From contig NZ_JAGTJJ010000005.1 in the NCBI RefSeq assembly GCF_028435365.1, positions 248,001 through 312,000 of the forward strand: a stretch of 64,000 nt of DNA, read 5' to 3'. Each line of letters starts with the position of its first letter. The stretch's first letter is position 1. This document shows positions 1 through 8,663 of the stretch, piece after piece. Below the pieces are notes generated by a model. That model had not been told where the DNA came from and searched no databases. It saw only the letters and a list, made by a program, of their open reading frames with translations. This DNA is from Polyangium jinanense. Lineage in GTDB: Bacteria; Myxococcota; Polyangia; Polyangiales; Polyangiaceae. The translations under genes and the position numbers were made by a program.

Positions 1-1
1 G

Positions 2-319
2 GTGATCGGCGACATCGTCACGGCGCTGCAGATCTTCGACGCAGGGTACCACCTCAATCACCTCGAAGACGGCGTGCCCATGTTCGACCCGCAGACGGGC
101 ACGATGCGGGACGGCATCGGCCATTACAAGTGCGTCTCCTCCTCCCGGCACCGGGCCGTCATGGAGGTGGACTCGCCCTACAACTGCGACCTGGACCGCG
201 GTATCCTCCAGGCCTGGGCGCGTCGATTCGAACGCTTTGCCCTCGTCACGCACCTCGAGCCCACGGTTTGTCGAAAAACACGCGCGCCGCGTTGCCGTTA
301 CGAGGTGAGCTGGAAGTAA
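2..319 (+). CDS. C-terminal part of a V4R / haem-NO-binding-like protein (5' end outside window)
   Basis: The frame is open to the left edge, so only about the last 105 residues are present. The fragment is soluble and ends in a Cys-x8-Cys-x-Tyr-x-Val-x-Trp signature (CRKTRAPRC then RYEVSW). It is preceded by a PYNCDLDRGIL segment and an arginine-rich helix. This layout resembles the end of the V4R / haem-NO-binding and related DUF2378-type domains that are abundant in myxobacteria, which act as small-molecule or gas sensors. The assignment rests on pattern only, because the diagnostic N-terminal half is missing. The next element downstream starts 32 bases after the stop. Confidence 0.4.
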   Translation: MIGDIVTALQIFDAGYHLNHLEDGVPMFDPQTGTMRDGIGHYKCVSSSRHRAVMEVDSPYNCDLDRGILQAWARRFERFALVTHLEPTVCRKTRAPRCRYEVSWK

Positions 320-351
320 AACGCGGCGCCGGCACAGAAAGGAGCTTCCCT

Positions 352-502
352 TTGCTTCGACCCATCTTTGGCGCGACTCTTTTCCTCCTCGGCGCGGCGG
401 CGTTCAGCGCTTGCGCTTCGAACGATCCGAACGCCCCCCGACATCGCCGTCTCCAACTTCTAGGATCGCGACGTGCTCGTGCTCCTCAACGCCGGCCCCT
501 GA
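352..502 (+). pseudogene. Decayed remnant of an FG-GAP/VCBS-repeat lipoprotein
   Basis: A ribosome site AAAGGAG (338-344) precedes a TTG start at 352. The start opens a clean lipoprotein signal peptide (LLRPIFGATLFLLGAAAFSA-Cys). After the Cys the frame breaks at a run of six C (434-439). If one C is removed, the reading continues PDIAVSNF, meets TAG at 461-463, and resumes DRDVLVLLNAGP to TGA at 500-502. That string matches an FG-GAP/VCBS repeat blade (DIAV-N-x-D-x-DV-VLLN-G). Unshifted, the ORF runs to 552 but makes an Arg-rich antisense peptide over the neighbouring PAS-STAS gene. Two independent lesions plus truncation after one blade suggest a dead fragment. A sequencing error at the C run would explain only one lesion. 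Confidence 0.5.
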
Positions 503-1415
503 TCGCCCAGGAAATACCGCTCTGGAGCGTGCCGAGGGTGACGAGCCCCTGAAAGTCCGCGCCGAGGTCCACGAGCGTCTGCGCGATGGCCGGGCTCATC
601 CCCGTGAGCACGACACTTGCCCCGAGCAATTTCGCGGCCCGCGCCGCATGAACGAGCGTGTGCGCGACGTGCGTGTCGACGATACGGATGCCCGTGACGT
701 CCAGGATCGCCACGGTCGCCTGATGCCGCGTGATCCCGTCGAGCAATGCATCGAGGATCTGCTGCGCTCGCTGCTCGTTGATCGTGCCGACCAGAGGCAT
801 CGCGACGACATGGTCCGCGATGGGCAGGAGCGGCGTCGTCAGCTCGCGAATCGTCGCTTCCTGCGCGGCGATGATTTTCTCCTGCAAGGCGGCGCGTGCC
901 TCCTCCGCCTCCTGCTCGCGCGACATGTCGATGGCCACCGTGCCCACGCCGAGGAGCTCGCCCTGCTCGTCGCGGATCGGAAACTTCACCGTCACGAAGG
1001 TTTTCCTCGACCCGTCGGGGATGGTCAGCGTGGCGGCGAAGTGCAGCCGCCCCTCCGTCATCGCGCGCCGATCCGCGGCATCCATCTTCGGCGCGTCCGC
1101 CGCCGCGAGCACGGACGTCCCGAGACGCCCCAAAAGCTCGGCCGTCGTGCGGCCCGCGAACTTTGCGTATTCCTCGTTCACCAGGACAAACCGACCCTCG
1201 AGATCCTTGACGAACATCAGGGCGGGCGTGTTGTCGAGGAATGCCCGCAGCACGGCCTGCTGCGCCAACAGATCCTGATCCACCCGCTTCGACTCGGTCC
1301 CGGAGGCCGCGGCCCCCTCCACCTCGGCGAGCCTGCGGCGTAGCCGCTCGACCTCCGCCCGTAGCTCGTCGCGCTCGGCCTCGATGCCGCTCGCCCTCTC
1401 GGCGCCCTCGTTCAT
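486..1415 (-). CDS. PAS-STAS protein, RsbR-like stress regulator
   Basis: The 309-residue protein begins with a coiled coil (about residues 10-50, Glu/Arg heptads). A PAS domain follows (about 55-175, LDNTPALMFVKDLEGRFVLV at its start), then a linker helix and a STAS domain (about 195-305) with the LDVTG and VDT motifs. The arrangement matches RsbR co-antagonists of stressosomes, which feed sensory input to partner-switching kinases and phosphatases in the cytoplasm. The STAS domain is closely similar to those of the proteins at 25244-26398 and 36780-41954. A GGGGGA ribosome site precedes the ATG. It is divergent from the ECF sigma gene 123 bp away. No RsbS or RsbT partner is adjacent. Confidence 0.85.
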   Translation of the reverse strand: MNEGAERASGIEAERDELRAEVERLRRRLAEVEGAAASGTESKRVDQDLLAQQAVLRAFLDNTPALMFVKDLEGRFVLVNEEYAKFAGRTTAELLGRLGTSVLAAADAPKMDAADRRAMTEGRLHFAATLTIPDGSRKTFVTVKFPIRDEQGELLGVGTVAIDMSREQEAEEARAALQEKIIAAQEATIRELTTPLLPIADHVVAMPLVGTINEQRAQQILDALLDGITRHQATVAILDVTGIRIVDTHVAHTLVHAARAAKLLGASVVLTGMSPAIAQTLVDLGADFQGLVTLGTLQSGISWAIRGRR

Positions 1416-1538
1416 GACATGTCCCCCGAGTCTTCGACCCTACCCGCTCTCCTGGGTACCGTAAAGCACGACGCACGTTCTGCACACGCAGGGACGACGG
1501 CGGAAACCCGTGAGACGACCAACCGATGAGCCGTCTGG

Positions 1539-2249
1539 ATGGGGTGCGGATACTGTGGCGTCATCAGTGTGGGTACGTCGCAGCTTTCCATCCGAACCCT
1601 CGAGCCTCCTGCGGCCGGCAGTGGCGGCGGCGGCGTGGTCGTCCGGGCCCTGCCTTTCGTCGGGGACGACGCCGTCCTGGTGGCGGCCGTTCGCGCGGGC
1701 AACCGCGCGGCGATCGCAGCTCTTTACGATAGGTACGAGGCCCACGTCATGCGGACGCTCGTCCGCGTGCTCGGCGCCGATCGCGAGCTCGCCGATATGC
1801 ATCACGACGTGTTCGTCCGCGCCCTCGGCTCGATCGACGAGCTGCGCGACCCGGGCGCGCTCCGCGCCTGGCTCACCTCGATCGCCATTTTCACCGCCCG
1901 GACCTGCATCTTGCGCCGCTCACGCCGATTCTGGCTCCGGCTCTTGCCGTGGTACGAAGTCCCCGAGGTGGAGGCGCCGCTGCCGAGCAGCGAGGTGACA
2001 GAAGCCCTTCGAGTGACGTACACGATCCTCGATGGTTTGCCCGTCGACGAGCGGATCCCCTTCGCGTTGCGTTTCGTCGGGGGGATGGAGCTCACGGAAA
2101 TCGCGGAGGCGTGTGGCGTCTCGCTCGCGACCATCAAGCGGCGCCTCGCGCGCGCCGAGGCCCATTTCACCGAGCAGGCGCGGGAGCACCCGGCCCTCTC
2201 GGACTGGCTCGAAGGGAGTGCACGATGGGGAGCTCCGAAGAAGCGCTGA
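1539..2249 (+). CDS. ECF-type RNA polymerase sigma factor
   Basis: The 236-residue protein has a sigma-70 region 2 (about residues 45-115, LYDRYEAHVMRTLVRVLG then ELADMHHDVFVRAL) and a region 4 helix-turn-helix (about 175-215, LTEIAEACGVSLATIKRRLARAE). It probably directs transcription of its own operon in response to an envelope signal. The last 25 bases overlap the FecR-like gene, which points to translational coupling and regulation by that membrane protein. The first about 40 residues are Gly/Val-rich and lie outside the conserved domain, so the true start may be an internal GTG. The family is clear but the target promoters are not. Confidence 0.88.
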   Translation: MGCGYCGVISVGTSQLSIRTLEPPAAGSGGGGVVVRALPFVGDDAVLVAAVRAGNRAAIAALYDRYEAHVMRTLVRVLGADRELADMHHDVFVRALGSIDELRDPGALRAWLTSIAIFTARTCILRRSRRFWLRLLPWYEVPEVEAPLPSSEVTEALRVTYTILDGLPVDERIPFALRFVGGMELTEIAEACGVSLATIKRRLARAEAHFTEQAREHPALSDWLEGSARWGAPKKR

Positions 2250-3526
2250 TGCGGCTCGGCCGCAGGATCGCCGCGGAGCAGGACGAGATCCTCCGCCGCC
2301 GGGCGCCCGATCCCGAGGCGCGCGCTCGCCTTTTCACTGCGGACGCCGCGCGGCGGGATCGTTCTCCGCGACGAACCCGAAAACAGTTTGTCGGGGCGGC
2401 CTTCGGCGTGGCAGCAGCGGCGTGCCTGCTCTTCTTTTTCGTCGTCGGACAGCGCCCGCTCACGTTTCACGTCGGCGCGGGTGAAAACTCCTACGCGGGG
2501 AGGGCCGGTGCCTTCATCGCGACGCCGAGAGGGCGCAGGGTCCCCGTGGTCTTCTCGGATGGGACGAGCCTCCACATCCAGCCGGATTCGAGCGTCCGGA
2601 TTGCCTCCGTGCATCGGGCGGGCGGGCGTGTCGTCCTCGAAAATGGCGCGCTCGAGGCCTCCGTCGTGCACCACGAGGGCACACGCTGGCTCGTCGACAG
2701 CGGCCCCTTCGAGATCCTCGTCACGGGCACGCGTTTTCATGTCGCCTGGGATCTCGCCGCCGAGCGGCTCACGTTGCACCTCGTCGAGGGCTCGGTCTCC
2801 GTCTCGGGCCCCATCCTCGGCGAAGGAATCGCCGTACGCGCCGGCGATACGCTGGAGGTAAACCGCAAGGAGGGTCGCTTCGTGATTCACCGGGACGACC
2901 CGGAGACACGCGAGACGCCGGACGTCCCCCAGAATGCGGCCGAGCCACAGCCCCTGCCCGAGGACCTGCCTGAAAAAGCCCCGGATCTGCCGTTGCCTGC
3001 GCCGAACGTCCCGCGCGCCGCGCCGCCGCGCAAAACCCCCCTTCCGCCCGCGCCGCCGGGCCCTTCGTGGCGTGATCTCGCGGCCTCGGGCAGATACAAG
3101 GACGCGCTCGAAGCAGCGGATCGCGAGGGGCTTGGTGCCATTTACGAGGCAGGGAGCGCGGCCGATCTCCGCGACCTCGGCGACGCCGCGCGCCTGACCG
3201 GTGACGTGACGCGCGCCGTGGAAGCCTTTTCCGCCCTGCGACGGCGCTTCCCGGCCGACGAGCAAGCCGCCGAGGCGGCCTTCCTCCTGGGAATCATCTC
3301 CTTCGACAAACAGGGCGCACACGCGGAGGCCGCGCGCTGGTTCTCGACGTACCTGCACGAGCGGCCGCGCGGGAGGCTCGCCCGGGAGGCCGCGGGGCGG
3401 CTCCTCGAAGCCCGCCTGCGTTCCGGCGACAAGGCGCTCGCCCGCGAGGCGGCGCGCGCTTATCTGCGTGATTTCCCCGGCGGACCTCACGCCGAGGCGG
3501 CTCGGGCGGCGGCGGGGGACGAATGA
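2225..3526 (+). CDS. FecR-domain membrane protein with TPR-like C-terminus (putative anti-sigma/sigma regulator)
   Basis: The 433-residue protein has a basic cytoplasmic N-terminus (1-52), one membrane helix (about 53-75), a periplasmic FecR domain (about 100-215, with LDSGPFEILVTGTRFHV-type strands), a Pro-rich linker (about 240-285) and TPR-like helical repeats to the end. FecR proteins transmit periplasmic signals to ECF sigma factors. The ATG at 2225 lies inside the sigma gene and is preceded by GGGAG, and its own stop overlaps the next ATG by four bases. The three-gene order sigma, FecR-TPR, envelope protein indicates one signalling unit. The fused TPR part and Pro linker differ from the classical iron-uptake FecR, so siderophore sensing should not be assumed. 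Confidence 0.85.
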   Translation: MGSSEEALMRLGRRIAAEQDEILRRRAPDPEARARLFTADAARRDRSPRRTRKQFVGAAFGVAAAACLLFFFVVGQRPLTFHVGAGENSYAGRAGAFIATPRGRRVPVVFSDGTSLHIQPDSSVRIASVHRAGGRVVLENGALEASVVHHEGTRWLVDSGPFEILVTGTRFHVAWDLAAERLTLHLVEGSVSVSGPILGEGIAVRAGDTLEVNRKEGRFVIHRDDPETRETPDVPQNAAEPQPLPEDLPEKAPDLPLPAPNVPRAAPPRKTPLPPAPPGPSWRDLAASGRYKDALEAADREGLGAIYEAGSAADLRDLGDAARLTGDVTRAVEAFSALRRRFPADEQAAEAAFLLGIISFDKQGAHAEAARWFSTYLHERPRGRLAREAAGRLLEARLRSGDKALAREAARAYLRDFPGGPHAEAARAAAGDE

Positions 3527-4566
3527 AGGCAGCCGCGCTTTGCGTGTTCCTCGCCGTGGCTTCCTTTCCTCTCGCCGCTGCGCACGCGAGCGGCGAGCCA
3601 CGGATCGTCCTCGTCGCGCCCGCGAAAGACGCGGGCATCGCGGTGCGCATCCGGGCCGAGCTCGAGGCGCTCCATTTCGAGGTCCTCGACGTGGAAATGG
3701 AGGCGGGCCCGCCGGCGCGCGAGCCGCTGGAGGAAGCCGCGCGCAAGAGCGACGCGGTCGCGGCCGTGCGTATCGTTCCGTCGAGCGCCGGCGTCGAGGT
3801 GTGGATCGTCGATCGAATCACCGGAAAAACCGTGCTACGTGAGCTCGTCGCGGAAGACGAATCTCCTCACGGCGGCAGCGCCACGATGGCGCTCCGGGTG
3901 ATGGAGCTGCTCCGCGCGAGCCTCATGGAACTCGACGCGCCGCGACCTCCGCCCGGCGAGGTGGCCCCGCCTGCGGTCATTCGCGAGATCCTCGCCCCTC
4001 GCCGCGCCGAGACGCCGCGCGCCGCCCCTGTCCCCGGCAGACGGCCTTTTCTCACGCTCGAGCTCGGGCCTTCCATGCTGCTGAGCCCGGGAGGCATCGG
4101 CCCCTCGGGGCTCCTCCATACGTCCCTCCACATCCAGCGGCCGAGCGAGCGAATCGGCCTCAGCACCTTCGTGTCGATCCCAGTTGTCCCGGCGAACCTC
4201 GCCGGTCCCGAAGGCGTCGCAACCGCGCGTTTTGGCCTGCTCGGCGTGGGCCTCAGGGGCTCGTTCGCGCCGCGCGGTGCCGCGTGGAACGCGAACGTGG
4301 GCGCCGGCCTCTCGGCGGTCGTGCTCCATTTCGAAGGTCGCCCCGAGCGCCCGTATGCGGGGGCGAGCGAGACGCTCTTCACCCTCGCGCCGTACCTTCG
4401 CGCGGGACTCGGCTATGCGGTGACGCCGCATCTTCGACTCCGAGCGGACGTGCTCACCGGCGTGACGGTCCAGCGGCCGGTCGTCGAATTCGTGGGGCGT
4501 GTCGCGGCGACCTGGGGTTTGCCCTTCGTCTCTCCCTCCCTCGGCGCCGAGCTCTCCTGGGATTGA
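3523..4566 (+). CDS. Secreted protein with predicted beta-rich C-terminal domain, third gene of the sigma operon
   Basis: The 347-residue protein has a signal peptide (MKAAALCVFLAVASFPLAAA). An alpha/beta N-terminal domain (about 25-120) follows, then a Pro-rich linker (about 130-170). The C-terminal half alternates Gly/aromatic and polar residues and ends in Trp-Asp, as in outer-membrane beta-barrels. The ATG overlaps the FecR-like stop (ATGA), so it is co-translated with the sigma/FecR genes and is probably the envelope effector or sensor of that system. I do not recognise a named family. Confidence 0.75.
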   Translation: MKAAALCVFLAVASFPLAAAHASGEPRIVLVAPAKDAGIAVRIRAELEALHFEVLDVEMEAGPPAREPLEEAARKSDAVAAVRIVPSSAGVEVWIVDRITGKTVLRELVAEDESPHGGSATMALRVMELLRASLMELDAPRPPPGEVAPPAVIREILAPRRAETPRAAPVPGRRPFLTLELGPSMLLSPGGIGPSGLLHTSLHIQRPSERIGLSTFVSIPVVPANLAGPEGVATARFGLLGVGLRGSFAPRGAAWNANVGAGLSAVVLHFEGRPERPYAGASETLFTLAPYLRAGLGYAVTPHLRLRADVLTGVTVQRPVVEFVGRVAATWGLPFVSPSLGAELSWD

Positions 4567-4632
4567 AATAAAAATATCGGTCCCGTGAGCCGTGGCGACG
4601 GGCTCTGGAGACTGTTCGGGAGAGAGGTGCTC

Positions 4633-5535
4633 ATGTCGCTACGAAATGGTTTGCGAAGTGGTGCTTTCGTCCTATCGATTGCCCTCGTCGGTCTCTTTTC
4701 CGCCGCATCCGGGCTCCTGCCTGGCTGCAACGTGATCGTCGCGGAGCCCATCCAGACGTCGAGCGACGTCGGGAATCCATGTGTGCCCTTCGTCGAGCTC
4801 GACGCCCGATTCCCCGGCACGAAGGTCACGGAGCGCAACATCGTGACGAACGATTTCCAGCAATGTGAGACGGGGATCTGCCTGATCAACAATTTCCAGG
4901 GCCGCACAAGCTGCCCGCTCGGACAACCCGAGCCGACCCCGTGCACAGGCCCCCTCGACGCGAGCTGCGGCCCGGACCAATCGTGCGTCGAGTCGGGCGT
5001 CGTCCCGGTCCCTTGTGATCCCCAGGCGGCGGACGGAGGCGCCTCGCAATGCGCGAACTACGGCGGTGCATGCAACGCGGAGCACGGCGCGTGCGAATGC
5101 ACCGCGGACGAACATTGTCCCCAGGGCACGACGTGCGACGTGACCACGAAACAATGCAAGAAGTACGTCTGCCACGTGCCCGGGAGCTGCCAGAGCGAAG
5201 GCGCGAGCGAGCTCGACAACGAGGGCAAGAGCTGCTGCGTCCCCGGATCGGACGCGCCGGTCTCGAGCGCCGTCTGCGGCCAGTGCGGGTCACGCCCTCC
5301 CGAGCAAGCGGTGTATTGTTCCTGCCGCTGCGGCCCCGCGGAAGGCGCCCCGGACGAAGGAAACTATTGCGAGTGCCCGGACGATTTCGAGTGCAAGGAG
5401 CTCGTCCCCTATGTCGGGCTCGGCGATACGGCGGGGAAGTATTGCATCAAGAAGGGGACGGCGTCGGACGTCACGTGCGGGGCCGTGCACGGGTATTTCG
5501 ACCCCGCCGCCTGCAAGGGCGTCGGTTTTCCCTGA
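4633..5535 (+). CDS. Cysteine-rich lipoprotein
   Basis: The 300-residue protein begins with a hydrophobic signal ending in LLPG-Cys, a lipobox. The mature part contains many Cys pairs in short EGF-like spacings, for example CNAEHGACECTADEHCP. It is probably disulphide-bonded and anchored in the outer membrane facing the periplasm or surface. The ATG at 4633 follows a GAGAGG ribosome site. An upstream in-frame ATG at 4585 would add a hydrophilic stretch and spoil the signal. The upstream gap contains an AT-rich stretch (4567-4579) that could hold its promoter. Many paralogues of this kind occur in myxobacteria and the role is unknown. Confidence 0.8.
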   Translation: MSLRNGLRSGAFVLSIALVGLFSAASGLLPGCNVIVAEPIQTSSDVGNPCVPFVELDARFPGTKVTERNIVTNDFQQCETGICLINNFQGRTSCPLGQPEPTPCTGPLDASCGPDQSCVESGVVPVPCDPQAADGGASQCANYGGACNAEHGACECTADEHCPQGTTCDVTTKQCKKYVCHVPGSCQSEGASELDNEGKSCCVPGSDAPVSSAVCGQCGSRPPEQAVYCSCRCGPAEGAPDEGNYCECPDDFECKELVPYVGLGDTAGKYCIKKGTASDVTCGAVHGYFDPAACKGVGFP

Positions 5536-5568
5536 CGGACGACGGCCGGCGCTCCTCGCTTCGATCCT

Positions 5569-5838
5569 TCATCCCCGCCCGCCGCGGCCGCGCGGATGCG
5601 CACGATCGAAGGGCACGCCGTGCCGCCACGGCTCGCTCGGCACGTCGCCCTTGATCCGCGCGTGCTCCGGCTCCGGCTCGCCTGGCCCCACGCGCACGTC
5701 CGAGGTCGCCGGGGCCATCACGGTCGCGTCGTTTCGATCTCCCGCCGACCTCGGCGCTTCATTCAAATCGGCGGGCGACCCGCCGGGGCCTTGCTCCGTG
5801 CCTTTTGGCCTGCCGGGCCCGCTCCGATCTTCCGCCAT
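5569..5838 (-). CDS. Small hydrophilic Gly/Pro/Arg-rich protein (hydrophilin-like)
   Basis: This 89-residue protein (MAEDRSGPGRPKGTEQGPGG at its start) has no hydrophobic core and almost no aromatic residues, so it is probably disordered. An excellent ribosome site, GAGGAGG, lies seven bases before the ATG. That supports a real gene although no family is recognised. It follows a 62-residue gene and the MepA gene on the same strand, with gaps of 85 and 73 bp, and may share their transcript. Its composition resembles small stress-protective hydrophilins and the 90-residue protein at 48380-48652. Confidence 0.6.
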   Translation of the reverse strand: MAEDRSGPGRPKGTEQGPGGSPADLNEAPRSAGDRNDATVMAPATSDVRVGPGEPEPEHARIKGDVPSEPWRHGVPFDRAHPRGRGGRG

Positions 5839-5923
5839 GATCTCGCCTCCTCGGAGCGAGCCTGGGGCCACGCGGGACGAAGCGCCATGGCGCGCGCTTC
5901 CTCGGGCCGCCCGTGCGGCCTCC

Positions 5924-6112
5924 TCATTGCTCGGGTTTGTCCTCGCGATCGCTGACGAGCCCCGTCGCCGGCCTGTCGCCCTCGTATCCGGTCTGCTGCA
6001 CGTGCTCCTGTGCGAGACGCTCGCTCTCGACAGTCTCGATGTCCTGCCGGACACCCTGCTCCACGGGCCTTTCACCCTTCGGCTTGCTCGGTCCCTGATG
6101 CTGGTTTGCCAT
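5924..6112 (-). CDS. Small hydrophilic 62-residue protein
   Basis: The sequence starts MANQHQGPSKPKGERPVEQG and is rich in Gln, Glu, Asp and Gly. It has no membrane segment and no recognised domain. A GGGAGG ribosome site lies nine bases upstream of this ATG. An in-frame ATG at 6121 directly abuts the GGGAGG and is too close to be used. It sits between mepA and the 89-residue gene on the same strand. It is probably cytoplasmic and disordered. No function can be assigned. Confidence 0.6.
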   Translation of the reverse strand: MANQHQGPSKPKGERPVEQGVRQDIETVESERLAQEHVQQTGYEGDRPATGLVSDREDKPEQ

Positions 6113-6185
6113 CGGATGCATCCTCCCGGCGTCGTTCTCGGGCCGCTCCGCGCCCACGGCAAGCGTCGAGCGACGGAAACACCCT

Positions 6186-7139
6186 TCACCGCGGCGCCCG
6201 CCGCGCCCCGCGGAGCCGCGGCAGGATGTTCGCGAGCCGCTGCCCGAGCGCCACCGCAGCCGGATCCCGGAACCGGACGTGAAAATGCGTCGCGTGGCCC
6301 CAGGCATGACGGATGATCGTGTCCCGCTTCGTGGGGCTCGGAAAAACCTCCTCGGGCGGCTGCTCGCCTTCGGGCAGGGTCGCGACGTACGCTTGCAAGA
6401 GGCGCTGCACCGACACGTCGATGAAGATCATCTCGACGTTGCCTCCCTCGATCAGCGCCCGCACGAGCGCCCACGTGCGCGCCGCGTCGAGGTTTTCCGC
6501 CGTGGCGCGCTGGTACCAGGTCGCCTGCGATTTGTAATAATACCCGATATCGGCATCGAGCCCCGATTGATGGCTGCGGTGGGGCTTGAGCCAGCCGCCC
6601 CGCTCGCGGGCGATGTCGCCGACGTAGAGCCGCGGCGAATCCGCAAAACATCGCCTCACCTCCCGCACCGCGCGCTCGATCGAACGAATGACGAGCTCCG
6701 TGCCCCAGCCATACCCACCGGCGCGCAGGATGCCCTCGGAGTCCTTGAGCTCCACGCCGCCGAACAGCGATCCCCGCGTGGGCGAACCCACCGACGCCGA
6801 GCCGAGCGCCTCGGGTTTTTCCTTGGCGAGGCGAAAGAGCTCCGTTACGGGCGGAGGGTCCACCACGCGCACCTCGATCGCGGGCTCCGGCATGCAACGC
6901 GCGGGCGCGGGCGGCGGCGGCGGCGGGCTCGCGGCCTGTGGCGTGTCGTTCGGCGTGGAGGCGAGCACGGACGCGACGCCCGGGAGTGCTCCCATCCGGC
7001 GCGCGGACGTCACCGGCGCGGCGGACGCCCCTTCGTTCGGGCTCGAACGCGCCCCGCGCTGCGCGGCGAAAACCGCGATCGACGCCGCAGCGACGATCAC
7101 GATCGCGGAGCCAAGGGCGCGCGGGGGCACGGACCTCAC
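6186..7139 (-). CDS. mepA: Penicillin-insensitive murein endopeptidase (peptidase M74)
   Basis: The 317-residue protein has an N-terminal membrane anchor or signal (about 10-26) and a Pro/Ser linker (about 35-82). The catalytic domain carries HRSHQSGLDADIG (His187, His190, Asp197) and GHATHFHVRF (His285, His287), which are the zinc ligands of the M74 / MepA family. MepA cleaves the D-Ala to meso-diaminopimelate cross-links of peptidoglycan in the periplasm. Escherichia coli MepA is about 274 residues, so this form has an extra N-terminal linker. It is the first gene of a minus-strand run with two tiny hydrophilic proteins, and is divergent from the lipoprotein gene at 7257. Confidence 0.88.
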   Translation of the reverse strand: MRSVPPRALGSAIVIVAAASIAVFAAQRGARSSPNEGASAAPVTSARRMGALPGVASVLASTPNDTPQAASPPPPPPAPARCMPEPAIEVRVVDPPPVTELFRLAKEKPEALGSASVGSPTRGSLFGGVELKDSEGILRAGGYGWGTELVIRSIERAVREVRRCFADSPRLYVGDIARERGGWLKPHRSHQSGLDADIGYYYKSQATWYQRATAENLDAARTWALVRALIEGGNVEMIFIDVSVQRLLQAYVATLPEGEQPPEEVFPSPTKRDTIIRHAWGHATHFHVRFRDPAAVALGQRLANILPRLRGARRAPR

Positions 7140-7256
7140 GCCTTCATTCTACGACGAAAGCGCGGCGGGGCAGCCCACTTCGTGGCGCGGCCGATGTTGT
7201 GAGCTCCAAAGGACGTGGTCTACAGTATCGACCGAGTCGTTCTCCAGGGAGGTTCC

Positions 7257-7796
7257 ATGACACGCGCGCTCGCCGTCACGTTGCTTTCGTGCTTTCTCGG
7301 GTTCGTCACCGGCTGCGGCGACACGGCCGATCCGGAGCCGGACGAGGGAAATCCCTTCGAGGGCACGTACAAGGTCACGAGCCACACGAAGGACGAGATG
7401 GGCTGCACGGGGCCCGGGACCGAGGTGACGGGCGGCGACACGTTCTTCCGCCTGACCGAGGAGAACCTGTTCGGCACGGCCGTCCTCGCCTACCGCACGT
7501 GCACCGACGCGACCACGTGCGAGGAGAGCACCAATCTCTTCGCGAGCTTCATCAACATGGGGAACGGCTGGGTCCGCCACATCGAGACCGCGTCGGGCAC
7601 CAGCGAGACCTGCGCGCTCTCGTTGACCGAGGGCCCGCTCGTCGAGACCGAGACGGGCTTGCGCCTGGAGAGCCGCACCCACAGCGCCGACGTCATGCTG
7701 AACATGGGCGAGGAATGCGACACCGACCTCGTCGAACCCCGGCGCGACGAGCTCACCTGCACGGCGATCGAGATCCTGGTCGCGGACAAACTCTGA
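7257..7796 (+). CDS. Lipoprotein of unknown function
   Basis: This 179-residue protein starts at an ATG five bases after AGGGAGG. It has a classical lipoprotein signal ending VTG-Cys-Gly and an acidic spacer, followed by a compact domain that starts GTYKVTSHTKDEMGC and contains paired Cys residues. The fold looks like a small beta-barrel or lipocalin type, but I do not recognise a family. The crotonase gene starts three bases after its stop, so the two are probably co-transcribed. Confidence 0.75.
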   Translation: MTRALAVTLLSCFLGFVTGCGDTADPEPDEGNPFEGTYKVTSHTKDEMGCTGPGTEVTGGDTFFRLTEENLFGTAVLAYRTCTDATTCEESTNLFASFINMGNGWVRHIETASGTSETCALSLTEGPLVETETGLRLESRTHSADVMLNMGEECDTDLVEPRRDELTCTAIEILVADKL

Positions 7797-7799
7797 ACC

Positions 7800-8663
7800 A
7801 TGTCCTACAAAACGCTCCTCTACCGCGCCGAGGGCCGCGTCGCGCGGATCACGCTGAACCGCCCCGATCGTCGCAATGCCATCACCGACGAAATGCCCGG
7901 GGAAATCCGGGCGGCGGTCGAGCGGGCGAACGACGACGACGGCGTCCACGTCCTCGTGCTCGACGGCGCGGGCGCTTCGTTCTGCGCCGGCTACGACCTC
8001 ACCCTCTTCGCGGAGGGTGAGGGTCGCACCATCGGCATCCAGAACATGCCCTGGGATCCCATGCTCGATTATCGCCTCATGAAGCGCTTCACGGACGACT
8101 TCATGAGCCTGTGGCGGAGCTACAAACCCACGATCTGCAAGGTGCACGGGCACGCGGTCGCCGGCGGCAGCGACATCGCGCTCTGCTGCGACCTCGTGGT
8201 GATGGCCGAGGATGCGTTGATCGGATACCCACCCGCCCGCGTATGGGGCTGTCCGACGACGGCGATGTGGGTGTATCGGCTCGGCGTCGAGGGCGCCAAA
8301 CGTATGCTCCTCACCGGCGATCTCGTGAACGGCGTCGAGGCGAAGGCCATGGGGCTCGTGCTCGACGCGGTGCCGGCCGAGAGGCTCGACGCGCGCGTCG
8401 AGGCGCTCGCCGAGCGCATGAGCGGCGTGCCGCGCAATCAGCTCATGATGCAGAAGCTCTTGATCAACCAGGCCTACGAGAACATGGGCCTCGCCAATAC
8501 GCAGATGATCGCCACGCTCTTCGACGGCATCACCCGGCATTCGCCGGAGGGGATGTGGTTCAAGAAGCTGAGCGAGGAGCAAGGCTGGAAGGCCGCGGTC
8601 ACGTGGCGCGACAGCGGAAAACCGATCCCCTCGATCAAGGATCCCGACGAGGGGCAGGGCTAG
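7800..8663 (+). CDS. Enoyl-CoA hydratase/isomerase (crotonase) family protein
   Basis: The 287-residue protein has the crotonase N-terminal fold, the oxyanion-hole segment SFCAGYDL and the [13 protein letters not shown] segment that lines the acyl-CoA site. The positions that carry catalytic glutamates in true enoyl-CoA hydratases fall in [15 protein letters not shown], where no Glu is present. A different crotonase reaction such as isomerisation, hydrolysis or decarboxylation is therefore more likely than hydration. It follows the lipoprotein gene by three bases. Its stop codon directly abuts the stop codon of the convergent SRPBCC gene. Confidence 0.85.
   Translation: MSYKTLLYRAEGRVARITLNRPDRRNAITDEMPGEIRAAVERANDDDGVHVLVLDGAGASFCAGYDLTLFAEGEGRTIGIQNMPWDPMLDYRLMKRFTDDFMSLWRSYKPTICKVHGHAVAGGSDIALCCDLVVMAEDALIGYPPARVWGCPTTAMWVYRLGVEGAKRMLLTGDLVNGVEAKAMGLVLDAVPAERLDARVEALAERMSGVPRNQLMMQKLLINQAYENMGLANTQMIATLFDGITRHSPEGMWFKKLSEEQGWKAAVTWRDSGKPIPSIKDPDEGQG

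Noticed and set aside
1802..3601. 599-residue open frame antisense to the sigma/FecR operon
   Set aside because: Covers three well-supported coupled genes and shows only Arg/Ala/Gly shadow composition.
4588..4625. Short inverted sequence GAGCCGT/ACGGGCTC before the Cys-rich lipoprotein gene
   Set aside because: It has a bulge and a short stem, so it is too weak to claim as a terminator or riboswitch.
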